From the NCBI RefSeq assembly GCF_031085175.1, contig NZ_JAVHUY010000006.1:211455-275454 (forward strand): a stretch of DNA of 64,000 bases, in the 5' to 3' direction. Of this stretch, positions 39,286-46,293 are shown one piece after another. A model generated the notes under the pieces. The model ran no database searches. It had not been told where the DNA came from and saw only the letters and a program-made list of their open reading frames with translations. The DNA comes from Phytohabitans maris. Lineage in GTDB: Bacteria; Actinomycetota; Actinomycetes; Mycobacteriales; Micromonosporaceae. Made by a program: the position numbers and the translations under genes. Position 1 is the stretch's first letter. Each line of letters opens with the position of its first letter.

Positions 39286-39315
39286 GTTCAGTATTGCCGA
39301 ACGGTGTTTCTGAAC
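39286..39315. promoter_or_regulatory. Candidate IclR operator before dhaM
   Basis: GTTCAGTATTGCCGAAC (39286-39302) is a dyad like the one before dhaK. CTGAAC at 39310-39315 completes a wider inverted repeat with GTTCAG. It sits between the regulator start (39248) and the dhaM start (39331). Confidence 0.55.
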
Positions 39316-39330
39316 ATACCATTTCCGGTC

Positions 39331-39723
39331 ATGACGAGATTCGTGGGCATCGTACTCGTCTCGCACAGCGCCGAGCTCGCCGCTGGCCTGCGGGAGCTGC
39401 TGTCGCAGGTGGGTGGGGCGTCGCTCACGGTCGAGGCGGCCGGCGGCACCGACGAGGGCGGCATCGGCACCAGCTACGACCTGGTGCGGGCGGCGATCGA
39501 AAAGGCGGACGGCGGCGCCGGCGTGCTGGTCCTGCCGGACCTGGGCAGCTCGGTGCTGACCGCGCGGGCGGTGCTGGACGACATCGCCACGCCCGGCGTC
39601 GTGATCGTCGACGCGCCCTTCGTGGAGGGCGCGCTGGCCGCCGCGGTCATCGCGGCCACCGGCGCCGACCTGGCGACCGCCGTCGCGGCCGCGGAGGAGG
39701 CACGCGATGTCCGTAAGCTCTGA
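39331..39723 (+). CDS. dhaM: DHA kinase phosphoryl donor, EIIA-mannose-like
   Basis: DhaM accepts phosphate from HPr on a histidine and rephosphorylates the ADP bound to DhaL. The 130-residue protein is a single EIIA(Man) domain. The active histidine is His12 in VLVSHSAELAAG. GGTDEGGIGTSYDLVRAAI and GVLVLPDLGSSVLTARAVLD are family-typical. It lacks the fused HPr and EI-like domains of E. coli DhaM; those functions are separate genes here. ATG at 39331 gives MTRFVGIVLVSHS; GTG at 39343 is possible. It overlaps the HPr gene by 17 bp. Confidence 0.92.
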   Translation: MTRFVGIVLVSHSAELAAGLRELLSQVGGASLTVEAAGGTDEGGIGTSYDLVRAAIEKADGGAGVLVLPDLGSSVLTARAVLDDIATPGVVIVDAPFVEGALAAAVIAATGADLATAVAAAEEARDVRKL

Positions 39724-39967
39724 GACCGCCGTCGTGCTCCCGGCCCACCTGCACGCGCGGCCGGCCGGGCAGGTGGTCCAGGCCGCGGCGCGGTTCCAGG
39801 CCGAGGTCGAGATCGAGTACGCGGGAAAGGTCGCCAACGCCCGCGGCGTGCTCGCCGTGATGGCACTCGGCGCCACCGCCGGCACCACCGTGACCCTGCG
39901 CGCGAGCGGCCCGGACGCGGCCGAGGCGGTCGACGCGGTGGCCGCCGTGCTCAGCGCCGCGAGCTGA
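39707..39967 (+). CDS. HPr-family phosphocarrier
   Basis: An 86-residue HPr domain. The phosphorylated residue is His16 (HLHARPAGQV). The Ser46 region reads NARGVLAVMALG with Gly47 where HPr has the regulatory Ser, so HPr-kinase-type control is not expected. It overlaps dhaM and is co-translated with it. Together with the EI-like protein on the other strand it makes a phosphorelay that appears dedicated to dihydroxyacetone, since no sugar EIIB/EIIC is present in the window. Confidence 0.9.
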   Translation: MSVSSETAVVLPAHLHARPAGQVVQAAARFQAEVEIEYAGKVANARGVLAVMALGATAGTTVTLRASGPDAAEAVDAVAAVLSAAS

Positions 39968-40096
39968 CCTCCACCGGGGGACGCAGCGGATGTCGGGGCG
40001 GTACTACCATGCGCGGTGACGGTCGCCGACGCCCGCCGCCACCAATCGTCCGACAGGGGTCGGCCGCACAGCCGATCCGGCGGAGGGACTAGCCTG

Positions 40097-41551
40097 ATGA
40101 CCGTGACACGCCGCGCGAAGATTGTCTGCACTCTCGGCCCTGCCACTTCCTCTCCGGAGCGCATCCGGGGCCTCGTAGACGCCGGTATGGACGTGGCCCG
40201 ACTCAACTTCAGCCACGGCAGCCACGAGGACCACGAGTCGGTGTACCAGCGGGTGCGCGAAGCGGCCGAGGCCGCCGGCCGCGCCGTCGCGATCCTCGCC
40301 GACCTGCAGGGTCCCAAGATCCGCCTTGGCAAGTTCGCCGAGGCGCCGGTCGAGTGGCGCACCGGCGACACGGTGGTGATCACCGGTGACGACGTGCTCG
40401 GCACGGTCGACCGGGTGTCGTGCACCTACCGCAAGCTTCCCCAGGAGGTGAAGGTCGGCGACCGCCTCCTGATCGACGACGGCAAGGTCGCGGTCGAGGT
40501 CACCGCCGTCCACGACAACGACATCCGCTGCCTCGTCGTCGAGGGCGGCCCGGTCTCCAACCACAAGGGCGTCTCCCTGCCCAACGTGGCGGTGAGCGTG
40601 CCGGCACTGTCCGAAAAGGACGCCGCCGACCTGCGCTTCGCACTCGGCCTCGGCGTCGACCTGGTGGCCCTGTCGTTCGTCCGCTCGCCCGACGACATCA
40701 AGCTTGTTCACGCGATCATGGACGAGGAGGGTCTGCGCCGCCCGGTCCTCGCCAAGGTGGAAAAGCCGGAGGCGGTGACCCACCTGGAGGCGATCGTCGA
40801 CGCGTTCGACGGCGTGATGGTGGCCCGTGGCGACCTCGGCGTGGAGCTTCCGCTCGACCAGGTGCCCCTGGTGCAGAAGCGGGCCGTCCAGCTCTGCCGG
40901 GAAAACGCGAAGCCGGTCATCGTCGCCACCCAGATGCTCGACTCCATGATCGAGAATTCGCGCCCGACCCGCGCCGAGGCCTCCGACGTGGCCAACGCGG
41001 TGCTCGACGGCGCCGACGCGGTCATGCTCTCCGGCGAGACCAGCGTGGGTAAGTACCCGGTGCTCACGGTCAGCACGATGGCCAAGATCGTGACGACCAC
41101 CGAGTCCGGCTCGATCGGCGTGCCCCGCCTCCAGCACGACCCCCGCACCCACGGCGGCGCGCTCACCGTGGCCGCCTCGCAGATCGCCCGCAGCATCGGG
41201 GCCAAGGCGCTGGTCGCGTTCTCGCAGACCGGCGACACCGTCCGCCGCCTCTCCCGGCTGCACTGCGAGCTGCCGCTGCTGGCGTTCACGCCGGTGCCCG
41301 AGGTGCGCAGCCAGCTGGCCCTTTCGTGGGGCGTGGAGACGTTCCTGGTGCCGTTCGTGCAGCACACCGACGACATGTTCCGGCAGGTCGACCTGGCGCT
41401 GCTGGGCATCGGCCGGGCCAACCCCGGCGACTACGTGGTGGTCGTCGCGGGCAGCCCGCCCAACGCGCCCGGTTCCACCAACACGCTGCGGGTGCACCAG
41501 CTCGGTTCCCTGGTCGACGCCGCGACGGCGGCCCGAAGCAGCGGTCGGTGA
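40097..41551 (+). CDS. pyk: Pyruvate kinase
   Basis: Pyruvate kinase makes pyruvate and ATP from PEP and ADP in the last step of glycolysis. The 484-residue protein has the N-terminal RRAKIVCTLGPATSS, substrate loop RLNFSHGSHEDH, the active-site LAKVEKPEAVTHLEAIVDAFDGVMVARGDLGVE, TQMLDSMIENSRPTRAEASDVANAVLDGADAVMLSGE, and a C-terminal allosteric domain. I chose ATG at 40097, because GGAGGG lies nine bases upstream. It lies immediately after the DHA kinase genes, which also consume PEP; functionally they would compete for it. Confidence 0.97.
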   Translation: MTVTRRAKIVCTLGPATSSPERIRGLVDAGMDVARLNFSHGSHEDHESVYQRVREAAEAAGRAVAILADLQGPKIRLGKFAEAPVEWRTGDTVVITGDDVLGTVDRVSCTYRKLPQEVKVGDRLLIDDGKVAVEVTAVHDNDIRCLVVEGGPVSNHKGVSLPNVAVSVPALSEKDAADLRFALGLGVDLVALSFVRSPDDIKLVHAIMDEEGLRRPVLAKVEKPEAVTHLEAIVDAFDGVMVARGDLGVELPLDQVPLVQKRAVQLCRENAKPVIVATQMLDSMIENSRPTRAEASDVANAVLDGADAVMLSGETSVGKYPVLTVSTMAKIVTTTESGSIGVPRLQHDPRTHGGALTVAASQIARSIGAKALVAFSQTGDTVRRLSRLHCELPLLAFTPVPEVRSQLALSWGVETFLVPFVQHTDDMFRQVDLALLGIGRANPGDYVVVVAGSPPNAPGSTNTLRVHQLGSLVDAATAARSSGR

Positions 41552-41576
41552 CCTCTCCCGCCGCGGCGTGCCGCCG

Positions 41577-41639
41577 TCGCTTTCGGGCGGGCGGCGTTCG
41601 CTCCTGGGCGGGCGGGGCTCGCTCCTGGGCGGGCGGCGA
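41577..41639. repeat. Three 21-bp tandem repeats between pyk and tesB
   Basis: Units begin at 41577, 41598 and 41619 and share TCGCT, then GGGCGGGCGG, with a few substitutions. The array ends two bases before the tesB GTG. No terminator-like stem is obvious. Confidence 0.7.
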
Positions 41640-41641
41640 CC

Positions 41642-42520
41642 GTGGGTGACGCGGCCGTCGGTCAGGCGGCGGTCGACCAGCTCCTTGAGGTGCTCGACCT
41701 GAAGGAGCTGGGTCCGTTCCGGTTCCGCGGGATCAGCCCGCGGGTCGGTCCGCAGCGGGTCTTCGGCGGCCAGGTCGCCGGGCAGGCGCTGGTCGCCGCC
41801 GGCCGCACCGTCGACCCGGCGCGGCTGGTGCACTCGCTGCACGGCTACTTCGTGCGGCCGGGCGACCCGACCGAGCCGATCGAGTACCAGGTGGAAAACA
41901 TCCGCGACGGCCGCTCGTTCTCGGTCCGCCGCTCGGTCGCGATGCAGGACGGCCGGGCGATCTTCTTCATGTCGGCGTCCTTCCACCGGCAGGAGGAGGG
42001 GCTCGACCACCACGCGCCCGCCCCGCCCGGCGTACCCGGCCCGGACGAGGTGCCGACGATGTCCGACCGCCTCGCCCGGTACCCCGACCGCGCCGGCATC
42101 TGGGCCGCCATCCCGCGCCCGATCGACGTGCGGTACGTCGGCGAGCCCGGCTGGGTGCCGCCCGGTGACCGCCCCGCCGACCCGTACCAGCGGGTGTGGA
42201 TGCGCATCGACGGCAAGCTCCCCGACGACCCGCTGCTGCACGCCTGCGCCCTCACGTACGCCTCCGACCTCACGCTCCTCGACTCCGTGCTCTCCGTACA
42301 CGGCGAGGTGTGGGGGCCCGGCGGCGTGGTGGGAGCGAGCCTCGACCACGCGCTCTGGTTCCACCGCCCGTTCCGGGCCGACGAGTGGTTCCTCTACGAC
42401 TGCTGGAGCCCGTCCGCCTCCGGCGCGCGAGGGCTGGCCACGGGGCGGATGTTCACCGAGGAGGGGCGGCACGTCGCCACCGCCGTACAGGAAGGCTTGC
42501 TGCGCCGCGTGGGCGGGTGA
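41642..42520 (+). CDS. tesB: Acyl-CoA thioesterase II (TesB-like)
   Basis: A 292-residue double hot-dog thioesterase that hydrolyses acyl-CoA. Hot-dog domain 1 contains RVFGGQVAGQALVAAGRTV and LHGYFVRPGD. Domain 2 contains ASDLTLLDSVLSVHG and SLDHALWFHRPFRADEWFLYD, followed by ATGRMFTEEGRHVAT. These include the expected Asp/Thr/Gln active-site neighbourhood. The length is normal. The start is GTG at 41642, with only a weak GGGCGGGCGG upstream from the tandem repeat. Placement after pyk is common in this group. Confidence 0.92.
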   Translation: MGDAAVGQAAVDQLLEVLDLKELGPFRFRGISPRVGPQRVFGGQVAGQALVAAGRTVDPARLVHSLHGYFVRPGDPTEPIEYQVENIRDGRSFSVRRSVAMQDGRAIFFMSASFHRQEEGLDHHAPAPPGVPGPDEVPTMSDRLARYPDRAGIWAAIPRPIDVRYVGEPGWVPPGDRPADPYQRVWMRIDGKLPDDPLLHACALTYASDLTLLDSVLSVHGEVWGPGGVVGASLDHALWFHRPFRADEWFLYDCWSPSASGARGLATGRMFTEEGRHVATAVQEGLLRRVGG

Positions 42521-42568
42521 GGCCCGGCCGGCCGGTCCTCTGCTTTGTCGACCGGGATAATGGGGTTC

Positions 42569-43018
42569 ATGCGACTGTCTGCCCGGGTCGACTACGCGCT
42601 GCGCGCCGTCGTCGAGCTCGCCACCGCCGTCGAGGGCCCGCTGACCGCCGAGCGCATCGCGAAGGCGCAGGAGATCCCGCCGAAGTTCCTCGAAAGCATC
42701 CTGCTCCAGCTGCGCCGCGGCGGGGTGGTGCACGCCCAGCGCGGCCCGGAGGGCGGCTACTGGCTGGCCCGCCCGGCCGGCGAGATCACGCTCGCCGACG
42801 TCATCCGGATCATCGACGGGCCGCTCGCGCACGTGCGCGGCCAGCGCCCGGAGGAGCTCGGCTACCACGGCGCCGCGGCCGCCCTCCAGGAGGTGTGGAT
42901 CGCGCTGCGGGCCAGCGAGCGGCAGATCCTCGAGCTGGTCACGATCGCCGACGTCGCGACCGGCAAGCTTCCCGAGCGGATCCGCGACCTGGTCGCCGAC
43001 CCGCGCGCCTGGGCCTGA
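42569..43018 (+). CDS. Rrf2-family transcriptional regulator lacking the Fe-S cysteines
   Basis: A 149-residue Rrf2 protein. The winged helix is clear: MRLSARVDYALRAVVELA, AERIAKAQEIPPKFLESILLQLRRGGVV, RGPEGGYWLARP, then TLADVIRIIDGPLA. There is no cysteine at all, so it cannot bind the 2Fe-2S cluster used by IscR or NsrR. ATG at 42569 follows a good -10 (GATAAT, 42555-42560) by eight bases, suggesting a leaderless message; no -35 is clear. It is followed by a family-1 hairpin. The signal is unknown. Confidence 0.88.
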   Translation: MRLSARVDYALRAVVELATAVEGPLTAERIAKAQEIPPKFLESILLQLRRGGVVHAQRGPEGGYWLARPAGEITLADVIRIIDGPLAHVRGQRPEELGYHGAAAALQEVWIALRASERQILELVTIADVATGKLPERIRDLVADPRAWA

Positions 43019-43086
43019 CCACCTTCCTCACCCGCCCGCGTTCACGGCACCCGCTCGCTCGCTCGCGCGTGCCCGCCCGCCCGCCC

Positions 43087-43140
43087 GTGATCGAAGCTCC
43101 CTTCATGTCGTTCTAGCGACCTGGGGGGAGCTTCGATCAC
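43087..43140. terminator. Family-1 hairpin, copy 3
   Basis: GTGATCGAAGCTCCC at 43087-43101 pairs with GGGAGCTTCGATCAC ending at 43140. It stands between the rrf2-type gene and the permease gene and shares both arms with copies 1 and 2. Confidence 0.75.
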
Positions 43141-43239
43141 CGGCGGGGGAGGTCTCATTTTCCGGTACCGGCTTGACGGTGGCCGCCATTTCCCTGATTC
43201 TCGACTAAGTTGACCGGAATTACCGAGGAGGTGGAGAAG

Positions 43240-44146
43240 GTGCGGAAGCTGATCGTCCTCGCCCTGGTGGGGCTCGCCGCGCAGCTCGTCGACGGCGCCC
43301 TCGGCATGGCGTACGGGGTCACTTCCTCGTCACTCCTCCTCGTCGCCGGTCTCGCCCCGGCCTCCGCCTCGGCGTCGGTGCACCTGGCCGAGCTCGGCAC
43401 CACGCTCGCCTCAGGGGCGGCGCACTGGCGGTTCGGCAACGTCGACTGGCGGGTCGTACGCCGCATCGCACTCCCGGGCGGCGTCGGTGCCTTCGCCGGT
43501 GCCACGTTCCTCAGCTCGATCTCCACCGAGGCCGCCGCGCCGTGGATGGCCGGCATCCTGCTCGCCCTCGGCCTGTACCTGCTGATCCGCTTCACCCGCC
43601 CTCTCGCCGAGCGCCGCGCCCGGCGCCCGCTTCCTCGCCCCGCTGGGCCTGGTGGCCGGCTTCGTCGACGCCACCGGCGGTGGCGGCTGGGGCCCGGTGG
43701 CCACCCCGTCGCTGCTGGTCTCCGGGCGGATGGAGCCGCGCAAGGTGATCGGTTCGGTGGACACGTCGGAGTTCGTGGTGGCGGGCGCGGCGAGCGCGGG
43801 CTTTCTGATCGGGCTGGGCTCCGAGGGCTTCGTGCTGCCGACCGTGGCCGCGCTGCTGGTCGGCGGTCTCATCGCGGCCCCGCTCGCCGCGTGGCTGGTG
43901 CGCATCGTCCCGGCCCAGCTGCTCGGCGCCGCGGTGGGCGGGCTGATCGTGCTGACCAACGCCCGCACCATCATGCGCGCACTCGACGCGCCGTCCGGCC
44001 TGCGCCCCGTGGTCTACCTGGCGATCGTGGCCGCCTGGGCCGGCGCGCTGTACCTGGCCGTGCGCCTGCTGCGCCGCACCCGCCGCGCGCCCCAGCCCGC
44101 CCCGGCAGACGCCGAGGAGCGCCTGCCCGCCCTCGACGCCGCCTGA
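43240..44146 (+). pseudogene. TauE/SafE sulfite-exporter-like permease, frameshifted
   Basis: The first part, from GTG at 43240 with GAGGAGG eight bases upstream, encodes KLIVLALVGLAAQLVDGALG, MAYGVTSSSLLLVAG and further membrane segments up to RFTRPLAERRAR. It then reads out of frame near 43620. The rest of the protein (RFLAPLGLVAGFVDATGGGG, then VIGSVDTSEFVVAGAASAG) continues one base later to a stop at 44146. Removing one base in the run near 43621-43630 would restore a single ~301-residue, eight-segment protein. TauE/SafE proteins export sulfite or organosulfonates. Either the gene is inactivated, or the extra base is a sequencing error. Confidence 0.75.
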
Positions 44147-44317
44147 CCTCCCAGGGCGCGCCGACTCCGGCCGGCCGTTGGCGGTCTGGAGCGGATCCAA
44201 CTCCGAAAGAGACCTTGGGCTACCGCGATACGCTAGTTCGATCAAGGCTGTGTGAGCCGGGCGCACTCGGGAGCGCCAAGCCGTCGCCCGGCCCAGCCGG
44301 GCCGCGCGGGTGGTCGA

Positions 44318-44365
44318 GATCGTGGTACGCAGGTGCCCCCGGAGAGGCACCGAAATACCACGATC
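44318..44365. repeat. Family-2 hairpin, copy 2
   Basis: GATCGTGGTA (44318-44327) pairs with TACCACGATC (44356-44365); an inner GGTGCC/GGCACC pair lies between. Confidence 0.8.
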
Positions 44366-44500
44366 GCCGCGGGTCCACCGGATTTCGTGTCAGGCGCTCC
44401 CGGCTAGGAGGGGCTCGCGCCGTGATCGACTCAGGGCGCCGCGAAGAGTTTCAGCGCCTGACGGCGGTCTATCCCTGCTGGGAGCCGGTGAGAAGCGGTT

Positions 44501-44527
44501 CGCCCTTCCCCGGGCCGGGGAAGGGCG
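44501..44527. terminator. Hairpin terminator
   Basis: CGCCCTTCCCC (44501-44511) pairs perfectly with 44517-44527 across GGGCC. Confidence 0.7.
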
Positions 44528-44550
44528 AAAAGACCGGGGGCGGACGAGGG

Positions 44551-44588
44551 CCGCGGCGGTCCGGAGATTGAATCGCGGACCGCCGCGG
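44551..44588. terminator. Hairpin terminator
   Basis: CCGCGGCGGTCC (44551-44562) pairs perfectly with 44577-44588. It lies 38 bp after the HdeD-like stop when read on the minus strand. Confidence 0.7.
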
Positions 44589-44626
44589 CGGTGGGGCAGG
44601 TGCGTGACCGGCCGCGCCTGGCGGCG

Positions 44627-45211
44627 TCAGGGGGCGGCGGGGCCGGGCGCGGCGGCGCCCCGGCCGGTGAAGCGGGAGATGATGCCGCGCAGGCGGAAGG
44701 CGAGCACGATGTCCGCGATGCCGTGGGCCAGCGCCACCCCGGCCACGAGGGCCACCAGGAGGAACGCGGAGCGTACCCAGCTGCCGGCGGCCCAGAAGCC
44801 GAGCAGGACCTCCACCACGCCGACCAGGACGGAGAGCCACCAGGCGTCGTTTTCCGGCTTGGACACGAAGCCGATCACGACGTCGAAGAAGCCCTTGATG
44901 AGCAGGTACCAGCCGACGAAGGCGGCCAGCCACGCGAAGCCGGTGCCGGGTCGGAAGAGGATGACGATGCCGGTGATGGCGAAGAGCACGCCGAGCAGGG
45001 CGTGCAGCCACCGCCAACTGGGCGCGACGACGGCCATCAACAGCTCCGAGACGGCCGCGAAGAGGACGACCAGGCCGGCCAGGACCGAGACCGCCGCCAC
45101 CGACGCGTTGTCGAAGCGGAGCACGATCCAGGCGTACACGATCCACAGGATGCCGGTGACGAGGAACAGCCACCACGGGGCCCGAGGGGCCAGCACGCGA
45201 GTGTTCGCCAT
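44627..45211 (-). CDS. HdeD/DUF308-family membrane protein
   Basis: A 194-residue protein with six hydrophobic segments, starting PWWLFLVTGILWIVYAWIVL and including FAITGIVILFRPG and LLIKGFFDVVIGF, the DUF308 (HdeD) pattern of repeated two-helix units. HdeD proteins are tied to acid resistance in E. coli; the role here is unknown. ATG at 45209-45211 overlaps the stop of the LacI gene (TAATG), so it is the third, translationally coupled gene of the GH3-LacI-HdeD unit. Confidence 0.85.
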   Translation of the reverse strand: MANTRVLAPRAPWWLFLVTGILWIVYAWIVLRFDNASVAAVSVLAGLVVLFAAVSELLMAVVAPSWRWLHALLGVLFAITGIVILFRPGTGFAWLAAFVGWYLLIKGFFDVVIGFVSKPENDAWWLSVLVGVVEVLLGFWAAGSWVRSAFLLVALVAGVALAHGIADIVLAFRLRGIISRFTGRGAAAPGPAAP

Positions 45212-46293
45212 TACCTCATTACAGCACCATCCGGAAGAATTGCCGCCGAATCGGCCGCAGCCGGGGCGGCCGTCGACGCGCGCACCGTGAGGCGGGGGTC
45301 GAGCAGCGTGGCGGCCGGCACCTGCTGCCCCTCCAGCTTGCGCATCAGCAGCGTGACCGCCTGGTGCCCCACGTCTTCGGCCGGGATGAGCACCGACGTG
45401 AGCGCCGGGCTGGCCCGCTCGGCGACCTCGTCGGGGCAGATCGCCACCACCGAGATGTCGTGCGGCACCTGGCGGCCGAGCAGCGGGAGCGCGGCGAGCA
45501 CGTGGGCCACGGCCGCCTCGTTGTGCACGACGAGACCGGTGAGGTCGGGGTGGCGCTCCAGCAGGCCGGCCAGCTCCTGCCGCACCGCGTCGAAGCTCTC
45601 CTCGCACGGCTGGGCGGTCGCCGCGATCCCGTACCGCTCGGCGGTCTCGGTGAAGCCGGCGCGTGTGCGGTGGGCGAAGCCGGTGTCCCGCTCGTACACC
45701 ACGGCGGGCGCGCCGAGCAGCGCGATCTCGCGGTGGCCGAGCGACGCGAGGTGGTCGACGCAGGCCGCGCCGGCGCGGTAGAAGTCGAGGTCGACGCAGG
45801 TGAGGTTTTCCGCCTCGGCGGGAAAGCCGATCAGCACGCTCGGCCGCTCCAGGTCGCGCAGCAGCGGCACGCGCGGGTCGTGCATCTCCACGTCCATCAG
45901 CACGATGCCGTCGACCATCGCGCTGGCCGCGATCCGCCGCAGCCCGTCCGGGCCCTCGTCGGCGGTCACCAGCAGCACGTCGTGGTCGAACTGCCGGGCC
46001 GTCGTCACCACCGCCGTCGCGAACTGCATCAGCACCGGCAGGTGCATCCCGGACCGCAGCGGCAGCACGAGCGCGATCACGTTGGCCCGCTTGCTCGCCA
46101 GGGCCCGGGCGCCCGCGTTCGGGTGGTAGCCGAGCGCGCGGATGCTCGCCAGCACCCGCTGGCGGGTGGTCGCGGAGATGGCCCGCTTGCCGCTCAACAC
46201 GTAGGACACGGTGCTCACCGCGACGCCCGCGTGCCGGGCCACGTCGGTGATGGTGACCATGTCGGCCCGCTTGGCGCCACCGTGCTCAGTCAC
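45211..46293 (-). CDS. LacI-family transcriptional regulator
   Basis: A 360-residue LacI/GalR repressor. The helix-turn-helix is TITDVARHAGVAVSTVSYVLSG, and the hinge region is NAGARALASKRANVIALVLP. The periplasmic-binding-like sensor follows, with VDGIVLMDVE, CVDLDFYRAG and LTGLVVHNEAAVAHVLAAL. I chose GTG at 46291-46293, which overlaps the GH3 stop and has GGAGG six bases upstream; ATG at 46260 (MVTITDVA) is the alternative. It is downstream of the GH3 gene it probably controls through the TCGAAGCGCTTCGA sites at 49155 and 49203. Confidence 0.9.
   Translation of the reverse strand: MTEHGGAKRADMVTITDVARHAGVAVSTVSYVLSGKRAISATTRQRVLASIRALGYHPNAGARALASKRANVIALVLPLRSGMHLPVLMQFATAVVTTARQFDHDVLLVTADEGPDGLRRIAASAMVDGIVLMDVEMHDPRVPLLRDLERPSVLIGFPAEAENLTCVDLDFYRAGAACVDHLASLGHREIALLGAPAVVYERDTGFAHRTRAGFTETAERYGIAATAQPCEESFDAVRQELAGLLERHPDLTGLVVHNEAAVAHVLAALPLLGRQVPHDISVVAICPDEVAERASPALTSVLIPAEDVGHQAVTLLMRKLEGQQVPAATLLDPRLTVRASTAAPAAADSAAILPDGAVMR

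Larger units (their letters stand above)
44147..44626. other. 480-bp gap with composite repeat and two terminators
   Basis: No credible gene is present. It holds GGGCTACCGCGATACGC (44217-44233), TTCGATCAAGGCTGTG (44237-44252), a GC-rich block at 44290-44306, the family-2 hairpin (44318-44365), and two strong terminator stems at 44501-44527 and 44551-44588. The first four blocks recur in the same order on the minus strand at 63982-63782. Confidence 0.65.

Noticed and set aside
43210..44571. A single 453-residue permease reading straight through in the first frame
   Set aside because: After about 43620 the frame gives Arg/Gly-rich non-membrane sequence, while the true permease continues in the neighbouring frame.
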